Source of the DNA: Arthrobacter globiformis
GTDB taxonomy: Bacteria; Actinomycetota; Actinomycetes; Actinomycetales; Micrococcaceae
Direction of reading: 5' to 3'
DNA length: 64,000 nt
Assembly: GCF_030818015.1 (NCBI RefSeq)
Contig: NZ_JAUSZX010000001.1
Coordinates: forward strand, 1,240,001-1,304,000
The translations under genes and the position numbers were made by a program. Positions 57,749-64,000 of this stretch are shown in pieces. The notes below the pieces were generated by a model. It was not told the origin of the DNA. It saw only the letters and a program-made list of their open reading frames with translations, and searched no databases. Numbering within the stretch: position 1 is the first letter of the stretch; every line of letters starts with the position of its first letter.

Positions 57749-59173
57749 ATGGAACAACAGACAATGACGTCTGCCCAGCCGCTTGGCGCCGCCCTGAAAC
57801 CCCGCCAGCTCACAATGATGGGACTCGGAAGCGCCATCGGCGCGGGTCTCTTCATCGGTTCGGGCGCCGGCATTCAAGCCGCCGGCCCGGCGGTGCTCAT
57901 CTCATACCTGGTTGCCGGCACTCTCATCATCCTCGTGATGTGGGCCCTTGGTGAGATGGCTGCCGCCAACCCGGACAGCGGCGCCTTCTCCGTCTACACC
58001 GCCCGGGCCTACGGTCCCGTGGCCGGTGCCACCGTGGGCTGGCTCTGGTGGCTGCAGTTGGTGGTTGTCATCGCGGCTGAAGCCCTCGGTGCGGCAGGCC
58101 TGCTTTCCACGATCTTCCCCGCCCTGCCGGTATGGCTGATGGCCTTCGTGTTCATCGCGGTGCTCACTGCCGTGAACCTCACCCGGGTGAAGAACTTCGG
58201 CGAATTCGAGTTCTGGTTCGCGCTGCTCAAGGTAGCTGCAATCGTCGGCTTCCTCCTCATCGGCGTCGCCCTCCTCTTCGGCTGGCTGCCGGGCATCCAG
58301 TCACCGGGCCTGGCCAACTTCACCGGAGGCGATTTCGCTCCGCACGGTTTCGCGGGGATCGCCACGGCGCTCTTTGTGGTGGCTTTCGCTTTCGGCGGCA
58401 CCGAGATTGTCTCTGTGGCCGCAGCCGAAACCCAGGATCCTGCCCGCAGCGTCGGAAAGGCTGTCCGCACGGTCCTCTGGCGCATCCTCATCTTCTACAT
58501 CGGCGCGATCTTCATCATCGCGGCTGTGGTTCCCGCGGGCTCGGCGGGCCTGAAGAGCCCGTTCGCTGCCGTGCTGCAGGCCGCGGGCATGCCCGGCGCA
58601 GCCACCGCCATCACCTTCGTTGCCGTCGCGGCACTGCTCTCCGCCCTCAACGCCAACCTCTACGGGGCCTCCCGGATGGCGTTCTCCCTCGCCGAGCGCG
58701 GTGAAGCGCCGCGCTCGCTCGCTTTCGTGTCCAAGGCCCGGGTCCCGGTTGTCGCAGTCCTGGCCAGTGTCTCCTTCGGCGTCGTCACGGCCGTGCTCGA
58801 GGTGGCCTTCCCGGAGAAGATCCTTCCCATTTTGCTTAACATCGTGGGCTCGACGTCCCTGCTGGTGTGGACTTCGGCCCTGCTCGCCCAACTTGCACTG
58901 CGTCTGCGCGCGGACCGTGAAGGAACGGCCCTTCCGCTGCGGATGGCAGGCTTCCCCTGGCTGACGGGCCTTGGCCTGCTCATTCTCGCGGCCATCTTCA
59001 CGGTCGGCTTCATCGGTGAGGATTCCCGTCCCCAACTCCTGAGCACCTTCGGCCTCGTGGCCTTCCTGGCTGTGGCGAACTGGCTGCACCACCGTTTCAT
59101 GAAGCGCTCTGCCAAGGCCCCAGGCCGCGTGGAGTCGTCGGAGCGCGCCGAGCCTCCGGTGCTCATCGACTGA
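57749..59173 (+). CDS. APC family amino acid permease
   Basis: The 474-residue protein has twelve predicted helices and the amino-acid-transporter (AAT) start MMGLGSAIGAGLFIGSG with the glycine-rich TM1 break, followed by EMAAANPDSGAFSVYTARAYGPVAG (abridged). It should take up an aromatic, GABA-like or branched amino acid by proton symport. AGAGGAA precedes the ATG. It lies directly after the aminotransferase and is likely co-transcribed. Confidence 0.9.
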   Translation: MEQQTMTSAQPLGAALKPRQLTMMGLGSAIGAGLFIGSGAGIQAAGPAVLISYLVAGTLIILVMWALGEMAAANPDSGAFSVYTARAYGPVAGATVGWLWWLQLVVVIAAEALGAAGLLSTIFPALPVWLMAFVFIAVLTAVNLTRVKNFGEFEFWFALLKVAAIVGFLLIGVALLFGWLPGIQSPGLANFTGGDFAPHGFAGIATALFVVAFAFGGTEIVSVAAAETQDPARSVGKAVRTVLWRILIFYIGAIFIIAAVVPAGSAGLKSPFAAVLQAAGMPGAATAITFVAVAALLSALNANLYGASRMAFSLAERGEAPRSLAFVSKARVPVVAVLASVSFGVVTAVLEVAFPEKILPILLNIVGSTSLLVWTSALLAQLALRLRADREGTALPLRMAGFPWLTGLGLLILAAIFTVGFIGEDSRPQLLSTFGLVAFLAVANWLHHRFMKRSAKAPGRVESSERAEPPVLID

Positions 59174-59228
59174 AGCCGGACTCCGGGCGGGGAGCGAATA
59201 GCACCCAAATCCAACGTCGGCTGATTAC

Positions 59229-61010
59229 TCACGTCGACAGGGTCAGCAGCTTCCCGTCCGTCACGGCCTGGCGGGAGAGCGTCTTGTAGCCCTCCTGCTC
59301 GAACAGCACAGTGATCACATCCTCCTCGTGCCGCATGACGATGCCAGCGCCCCATTCCTTGTGCACCACGGCGGCCTGGAGCGGGAACGGCTCCCCGCCC
59401 GCGGCCGCCGCGGCGCCGTCGTCGTAATCCTCCTCGTAAGCGGAACCGTCAGTGCAGTTGTCGCAGTTGCCGCACGGCTCGGGCAGGTCCTCGCCGAAGT
59501 AGCCCAGCAGGAACTGGCGCCGGCACGCGTCCGTCTCCGCGTAGCCGCGCGCCATCTCGATCCGGGATCGGTCCACACGCTGCCGTGCTTCGGCGAGTTC
59601 GACGGCGTGTTCCACCACTTTGGGCAGTTTGGCGCCGGCCTCCAGCCGGACGCCGCGCTTGAGGGCTTTCACGGAACGGGTCTCCTGCAGTTCGTTCAGC
59701 AGCCCCGTCAGCCGGCGGCCGGGGATGCCGGTCTGCTCGGCGAGCGCCTTCTGGGTGATCGGGCCGTCGGCGGCGCGCAGGGCGGTGAGGACGGCGAGCA
59801 GCGCGTCCTCGTCCGGCTTGTGCGTGCCGAAGAACTTGCGCAGGCCGAGGTCCTCGGGCCGGTAGTGCAGGACGGCGGAGGCGGGCTGCCCGTCGCGGCC
59901 GGAGCGCCCGACCTCCTGGTAGTAGGCGTCCAGTGACTCGGGGATGTCGGCATGGATCACGAAGCGGACGTTGGGCTTGTCGATGCCCATGCCAAAGGCG
60001 GTGGTCGCCACCACGACGTCCAGCTCGTCGTCGAGGAACTGCTCGTGGACCTCATCCCGCTCGCCCTGCTTCCGGCCGGCGTGGTAGGCCGCGGCGCGCA
60101 GCCCGTGCTCGGCGAGTTCGGCGGCGTAGGTTTCGGTGTCCTTGCGGGTGGCAGCGTAGAGCAGTCCCGGACCGTTGAGCTCGGCGCGGAGTTCTGCCGC
60201 CTGCTCCACGACGGCGCGCTGCTTGTCCCTGTCCTCGAGGTGGCGGACGACGTCCAGCCGGATGTTGGGCCGGTCGAAGCCGTGGACCAGCACCTGCGGG
60301 TCCTTCATGCGCAGGCGCTGCTGGATTTCGTCGCGCACCGGGGGAGAGGCCGTGGCGGTCAGCGCGGCGACGGGTGGGTTGCCGAGCTGCCCGCGGACCT
60401 CGCCCAGCCGCAGGTAGTCGGGGCGGAAGTCGTGCCCCCAGGACGAGACGCAGTGGGCCTCGTCCACCACGAACAGCTGGACGTCCAGCGCCGCCAGCCG
60501 TGCCACGGTTTCGGTCTTGGCCAGCTGCTCGGGGGCGAGGAAGAGGAACGCGGCCTCGCCCCGTTCGGCCGCCTCCCACGCGTCCTCCACCTCGGAATCC
60601 TTCCGGCCGGAGTTGATGGCGACGGCGGACTCCCCGCCCAGGTCCTCCAGCAGGCCGTCCAGCTGGTCCTCCTGCAGCGCAATCAGCGGGGAGACGACGA
60701 CGGCGGGACCGCGCCTTGCGCTGATGGCGGCGGCGCCGTCGGGATGCTTCACGCTGCCGTGGCCGCCGTGCATGAAGAGCGCGGCCACCTGGTAGATCGC
60801 CGACTTGCCGTAGCCGGTGGGCATCACGGCGAGCACATCCCGAGCGGAAACGAGGGCGCGCATGCCGGCGAGCTGGCCGTCCCGGAGGTGGGGGAGGCCG
60901 AGGTTTTCGGAGGCGATGCGGCGGAGTTCGGCGTCGGCGGCTCTACCGGTGCCGGCTTCAGATTCCGCGTCTGAGGCGGCGGCGTCTGCGGGGGCGAAGG
61001 CTTCGGTCAT
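59229..61010 (-). CDS. recQ: RecQ family DNA helicase with C-terminal Tudor-like domain
   Basis: The 593-residue helicase has VMPTGYGKSAIYQ (motif I), VVDEAHCVSSWGHDFRPDY (DEAH box), TTAFGMGIDKPNVRFVIH and QEVGRSGRDGQ (motif VI), and the RecQ zinc site ACRRQFLLGYFGE...CGNCDNC. There is no HRDC domain; instead a ~50-residue end (VVHKEWGAGIVMRHEEDVITVLFE, abridged) resembles UvrD-type Tudor/DUF3553 modules that bind RNA polymerase. GGAG precedes the ATG. Confidence 0.93.
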   Translation of the reverse strand: MTEAFAPADAAASDAESEAGTGRAADAELRRIASENLGLPHLRDGQLAGMRALVSARDVLAVMPTGYGKSAIYQVAALFMHGGHGSVKHPDGAAAISARRGPAVVVSPLIALQEDQLDGLLEDLGGESAVAINSGRKDSEVEDAWEAAERGEAAFLFLAPEQLAKTETVARLAALDVQLFVVDEAHCVSSWGHDFRPDYLRLGEVRGQLGNPPVAALTATASPPVRDEIQQRLRMKDPQVLVHGFDRPNIRLDVVRHLEDRDKQRAVVEQAAELRAELNGPGLLYAATRKDTETYAAELAEHGLRAAAYHAGRKQGERDEVHEQFLDDELDVVVATTAFGMGIDKPNVRFVIHADIPESLDAYYQEVGRSGRDGQPASAVLHYRPEDLGLRKFFGTHKPDEDALLAVLTALRAADGPITQKALAEQTGIPGRRLTGLLNELQETRSVKALKRGVRLEAGAKLPKVVEHAVELAEARQRVDRSRIEMARGYAETDACRRQFLLGYFGEDLPEPCGNCDNCTDGSAYEEDYDDGAAAAAGGEPFPLQAAVVHKEWGAGIVMRHEEDVITVLFEQEGYKTLSRQAVTDGKLLTLST

Positions 61011-61107
61011 GGTGGCAGCTCCGTAGGGGCGTTCCAGGGGCCGGGTGTCTTCAGCCGTGAATCCACCCTAGTCCCAGGCCCGCCCCGACGTCATGCCTCC
61101 CGACCGG

Positions 61108-61398
61108 TCAGAGGGTCCGGGCGCCCCGCTCCACCGCCGGGAATCGCGTATGGGAGTGGAATCTCGCGGTCGCATGCGCGGCCCTGGACTTGGGGATGAT
61201 GATTTCCCCGTGGCCACCGCGGCTCATGTCGCGGATGAGGCCTGTTCCGGCGATCTCCCTGGTGTAGGAAATCCCGGCAACAGCAGCCTGTTTGGTGGGG
61301 TACTTCACCGAGGTCGCAACCAGTGTTCCTGCGCCATCCAGAAGCCTGACGCGGAAGCCGCCGTCTGGAGCATCAACGATTTCAAAGTGTCCGGCCAT
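61108..61398 (-). CDS. YegP/DUF1508-like small protein
   Basis: The 96-residue protein contains one YegP-type unit (HFEIVDAPDGGFRVRLLDGAGTLVATS, abridged; YPTKQAAVAGISYTREIA) with a basic C-terminus. The family is an alpha/beta fold of uncertain role. GGAGG precedes the ATG at 61398. Confidence 0.75.
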   Translation of the reverse strand: MAGHFEIVDAPDGGFRVRLLDGAGTLVATSVKYPTKQAAVAGISYTREIAGTGLIRDMSRGGHGEIIIPKSRAAHATARFHSHTRFPAVERGARTL

Positions 61399-61597
61399 GA
61401 TAATTCCCTCCGTTCGCGCTGCATGTCCTGGCATGTCCCCTAGGTCTATTTTGGACCTTTCCCGCCCGGACGAACCGCCCGATTTTTGCCGGCGGATCGT
61501 GCCGCCCGGTTCGGGAAGCAACGCGCCATTGAAGCCGTGTTGCGGCGGGAGGACAATGCAACCGCCATACACAGCCACAAGCACTAAGGAGCACGGG

Positions 61598-62014
61598 ATG
61601 GCTGGCGGACAGGGATTGATCAAGCGCTTTTACGACGAGGTACTGACGGGCGGCAATCTGTCGCTCATCGACGAGATGGTGACGGACGATGTCGTCGACC
61701 ACGAGGAGGGCTTTCCCGGCCAGCCCCCGGGCAAGGAGGGCGTGAAGTTCTATGTGAACGCCATCCGGACCGCGTTTCCGGACCTCGCAGTGAAGACCTC
61801 CGAGCCGGCACTTGCTGACGGGAATCTGGAGGCCGTCCACACCATCCTCACGGGGACGCACCAGGGCGACTTCGCCGGGGTGCCGGCCAGTGGCAACAGC
61901 GTTGAGTTCTCGGGCATCGACATCATCCGCGTCGAGGACGGCAAGGTGGCCGAACACTGGGGATCGACGGACATGCTGAACCTGATGCAGCAGATCGGAG
62001 CCGTGCCAAAGTAG
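61598..62014 (+). CDS. SnoaL-like/ester cyclase family protein
   Basis: The 138-residue protein has the NTF2-like SnoaL pattern: LIKRFYDEVLTGGNLSLIDEMVTDDVVDH, FYVNAIRTAFPDLAVK, GTHQGDFAGVPASGNSVEFSGIDIIRVEDGKVAEHWG (abridged). These small barrels cyclise or hydrolyse polyketide-like or unknown substrates; many have no assigned function. AAGGAG precedes the ATG. A strong terminator follows 35 bp after the stop. Confidence 0.85.
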   Translation: MAGGQGLIKRFYDEVLTGGNLSLIDEMVTDDVVDHEEGFPGQPPGKEGVKFYVNAIRTAFPDLAVKTSEPALADGNLEAVHTILTGTHQGDFAGVPASGNSVEFSGIDIIRVEDGKVAEHWGSTDMLNLMQQIGAVPK

Positions 62015-62048
62015 GGCTTGAACAGCAACCCCAAAAGAGAGCAAAGGT

Positions 62049-62081
62049 ACGACGACGGCGGGCGGGGACCGCCGTCGTCGT
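62049..62081 (+). terminator. Terminator after the SnoaL-like gene
   Basis: ACGACGACGGCGG and its perfect complement (13 bp) enclose a 7-nt loop and precede TGCCTTC. Confidence 0.8.
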
Positions 62082-62087
62082 TGCCTT

Positions 62088-62115
62088 CACGGCGCGTCTT
62101 CCGGGACGCGCCGTG
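62088..62115. terminator. Second perfect hairpin
   Basis: CACGGCGCGTC pairs exactly with GACGCGCCGTG around TTCCGG (11 bp). It stands only 7 bp after the previous hairpin. Confidence 0.55.
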
Positions 62116-62144
62116 GCGTCCCCGCGTGCCCTCCGGAAGCCCTG

Positions 62145-62240
62145 TATTATCCCTTCAGGGGGCGGTGACGCCAAAGCGTCAAACTGGGGGACAGCAGCAG
62201 ATGTGCAAGCCATAAAGCCTTAAGCAATCGGGCTTTTTGA
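62145..62240 (+). ncRNA. Candidate small RNA or attenuator upstream of the TM2 gene
   Basis: A TATTAT -10-like box (62145-62150) precedes a segment with a perfect TGACGC-CAAA-GCGTCA hairpin (62166-62181), a four-codon ATG...TAA mini-frame (62201-62215), and AAAGCC...GGCTTT with a following TT (62214-62238), like a small terminator. The ~80-nt unit ends well before the TM2 gene's ATG. No known family recognised. The rest of 62116-62425 has no gene. Confidence 0.3.
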
Positions 62241-62425
62241 AGCCATGTGCCCGCTGTCGGGCGACGTGTCATTCACCACAAATTTCCGCTCACAGGGCGT
62301 TCTTTGTGCAGGTGGACTGTCCGCTCGCCGCACCCTTCCGCACCACCCCCTTCCGCACTGCCCACCTTCTTCCTCACTCCGCCACCTCGGCGACCCCTGC
62401 CGTCGCCTGCCCTGAAAGGACCGCA

Positions 62426-63508
62426 ATGAGCCACCCCGGCCCAACCCCGCCGCCGCCGCCCTCCGACTACACCACCTACGGCGCGCCGCAGTATGCGAAC
62501 GGGCAGTTGTTGGACGGGCAAAACGCTGGGCAGGCGTATCCGGGGCAGTACGGGGCCTTCCCGGGGCAGTACGGAGCGGAACCGCAGAAGTCCTTCCTGG
62601 TCACCTGGCTGTTTTCGCTGCTCCTTGGCGGCCTGGGCGTGGACCGCTTCTACCTCGGCAAGATCGGCACGGGCATCGCCAAGCTGCTGACGCTGGGCGG
62701 CCTGGGCACCTGGTCGCTCGTGGACCTGATCGTCACACTGGCCGGAAGGCAGACGGACAAGAACCGCCGGCCGCTGGCAGGGTATGCGCAGCACAAGAAG
62801 GTGGCCGTTGTGGTCACGGTTGTCCTTTTGGTGGTCAACCTGGTGATCGGTGTCTTCAGCGGGATTGCTGCTGCCGCTGTTGTCCGGCAGGCCGCCACCC
62901 CGCCGATCATCTCTGCGGCGCCTGTCACGCAGGAGAGCGCCGCCGGTTCCTCCGCGCAGCCCACAACCACCGAGGAAGCAGCTGCCGGGGAAGGCCGGCC
63001 CCACCTCGAGGCCCAGACGCTGACGGGTACCGGCGACGACGTCAAGACGGTTGACCTCAAGGGACTCCCGGCCGTGGTGACCTTCACTTGCAAGGCCTGC
63101 AGCGGCAACACCGCCCTGGAAACCAACGGCGCCGAGATACTGCTGGTCAACACCACCGGCGCCTACGCCGGTTCGCACCTCGTGGACACCAGCGCGGGTG
63201 CGCCCACCACCGAGTTCAACGTCAGCGCCGATTCCGCCTGGACGTTGAAAATCGAGGACATCGACAGCGTACCGACCTCCACGGACAAGGTCAGCGGCCA
63301 CGGGGACAAGGTCCTCTACTGGGACGTGGCCAGCGACAAGGCAACCATCACCAACAAGGGCGAAAGCAACTTCCTGGTGCAGGGCTTCGGCAGCGAGGTT
63401 CCAGAGCTGGCAGTCAACAAGATCGGCGATTACAGCGGCACCGTGAAGCTCAGCCCCGGCTTCGTCCAGGTCAACTCCGACGGCGACTGGACCATCACGG
63501 CGAAGTAG
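62426..63508 (+). CDS. TM2-domain protein with exported beta-rich domain
   Basis: The 360-residue protein starts with a P/Q/Y/G-rich cytosolic stretch (AYPGQYGAFPGQYGAEPQKS), a TM2 domain (WLFSLLLGGLGVDRFYLGKIGTGIAKLLTLGGLG, abridged), a third hydrophobic helix (VAVVVTVVLLVVNLVIGVFSGIAAAAVV) and a ~200-residue beta-rich C-terminus (TFTCKACSGNTALETNGAEILLV) likely outside the membrane. CTGAAAGGA precedes ATG 62426. Function unknown; TM2 proteins are often coupled to envelope processes. Confidence 0.8.
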   Translation: MSHPGPTPPPPPSDYTTYGAPQYANGQLLDGQNAGQAYPGQYGAFPGQYGAEPQKSFLVTWLFSLLLGGLGVDRFYLGKIGTGIAKLLTLGGLGTWSLVDLIVTLAGRQTDKNRRPLAGYAQHKKVAVVVTVVLLVVNLVIGVFSGIAAAAVVRQAATPPIISAAPVTQESAAGSSAQPTTTEEAAAGEGRPHLEAQTLTGTGDDVKTVDLKGLPAVVTFTCKACSGNTALETNGAEILLVNTTGAYAGSHLVDTSAGAPTTEFNVSADSAWTLKIEDIDSVPTSTDKVSGHGDKVLYWDVASDKATITNKGESNFLVQGFGSEVPELAVNKIGDYSGTVKLSPGFVQVNSDGDWTITAK

Positions 63509-63537
63509 CAGCGCATCTCAACTGAACGGGTACACCC

Positions 63538-63597
63538 AACTGACTCGCAGTTGTTGTCGTTATGAGCCCTCAAAACGACAACAACTGCGAGTTACTT
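63538..63597. repeat. ~60-nt palindromic element, copy 3
   Basis: AACTGACTCGCAGTTGTTGT... pairs with ...AACAACTGCGAGTTACTT around the loop ATGAGCCCTCAA; the inner 19 bp are perfect. It lies just after the TM2 gene, between it and the broken locus at the edge. Confidence 0.88.
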
Positions 63598-63606
63598 GGG
63601 AAACCG

Positions 63607-63747
63607 GACTGCACACATGACGACTCGCGCTTCAGGCCGGGGCCGGATCTGACCAGCAAAGAACTCAGCGACCACACCCCTCAGGGTGTCGCGTGGTGGA
63701 AGAACTGGGACGGCAAGGGCAACAATTTGCTGCTCGTCTCAACCTAG
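63607..63747 (+). pseudogene. Possible fragment of a secreted propeller-type protein
   Basis: In this frame the peptide DSRFRPGPDLTSKELSDHTPQG and VAWWKNWDGKGNNLLLVST resembles the start of mature secreted actinobacterial propeller-type proteins, but it ends at a stop at 63745. No proper start or signal peptide precedes it; the only ATG lies inside the palindromic element. It may be the 5' remnant of the gene that continues at the window edge. Confidence 0.35.
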
Positions 63748-64000
63748 GGCAAGGGCAGGGCGCATATCGTCGGCCAGCACGCTGACCTCTCTGCCGGGCG
63801 GCAAGATCCATCTCGGAACCCTGCACTGCATTGAGCAGGAGGACTTCGTCGGTGATGACGAGATCCGGATCCGGATCGAGGACCAGAACCTGGGGAAGTC
63901 CGTGCAGATCAGCGAGGGCGACAAGAACAAGATCGACAGGACGCTCCAGTTCACCGGCAAGGTTTCGGTGAAGCTCTATGAAAACGACGTCGAGGGCGAT
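63686..64000 (+). CDS. Partial gene with C2-like/accessory domain, runs off the window
   Basis: This frame remains open to the last base. From ~63790 it reads PGGKIHLGTLHCIEQEDFVGDDE, IRIRIEDQNLGKSV and FTGKVSVKLYENDVEGD, which looks like a real beta-sandwich domain that ends some secreted proteins. The in-frame GTG at 63686 is only an arbitrary limit; the translation before ~63780 looks non-coding, and the true start may be lost or belong to the frame above. Confidence 0.4.
   Translation, partial: MSRGGRTGTARATICCSSQPRARAGRISSASTLTSLPGGKIHLGTLHCIEQEDFVGDDEIRIRIEDQNLGKSVQISEGDKNKIDRTLQFTGKVSVKLYENDVEGD

Overview
The window is high-GC actinobacterial DNA that looks like a Micrococcales chromosome, most probably Arthrobacter, Pseudarthrobacter or Paenarthrobacter. 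This rests on GC-rich third codon positions, many -10-only leaderless starts, an Rpf-LysM protein, DUF222/HNH, DUF2630 and DUF6457 families, and paired sugar-acid operons under FCD-type GntR regulators. I see no rRNA, tRNA, CRISPR array, integrase or prophage.

Layout. 1-2540: tail of a PKD-like protein, an Old Yellow Enzyme and a doubtful micro-protein. 2595-11043: a GntR regulator and a seven-gene operon (metal-dependent TIM barrel, fused DhaK-DhaL kinase, RpiB, 3-hydroxyacyl-CoA-dehydrogenase-fold enzyme, SDR, ACS-type MFS porter, second triose-phosphate isomerase). The kinase and two isomerases fit conversion of L-erythrulose to erythrose 4-phosphate; the other enzymes and the carboxylate-type porter suggest that the tetrulose comes from a C5 sugar acid such as apionate. 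11068-27033: Tex, a gamma-glutamyltransferase, a frameshifted DUF222/HNH gene, DNA-damage-linked genes, an Rpf, a frameshifted UvrA-like gene, an adenine-deaminase-type enzyme and a hybrid membrane protein. 27237-43568: YdeP-type molybdoenzyme, DUF6457, stress-type oxidoreductases, small acidic proteins, an X25-domain protein, a lipoprotein, acylphosphatase, a large TM0106 nuclease-helicase, glutathione-independent formaldehyde dehydrogenase, a secreted HNH nuclease and YceI.

43590-51295: a second GntR gene divergent from an MFS porter, an idonate/gulonate-type dehydrogenase, mannonate dehydratase, KDG-type kinase, mannonate oxidoreductase and KDPG aldolase, a complete route from L-gulonate (or a related hexonate) to pyruvate and glyceraldehyde 3-phosphate. 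51416-54144: a small basic protein, a decayed beta-lactamase-family gene, TerC and an ArsR-SRPBCC fusion. 54181-59173: a TPP-dependent decarboxylase-like enzyme, an Lrp regulator, a PatA/HisC aminotransferase and an amino-acid permease, together resembling an Ehrlich-type amino-acid degradation unit. 59229-64000: RecQ, YegP-like, SnoaL-like and TM2 proteins, then a broken secreted-protein locus at the edge.

The most unusual structures are three copies of a ~60-nt near-perfect palindrome (46921, 53291, 63538) whose arms co-vary, several 15-bp tandem repeats, and a number of broken or rearranged genes (HNH, UvrA-like, beta-lactamase family, CPBP hybrid, end-of-window gene). All family assignments come from reading motifs; no database search was possible.
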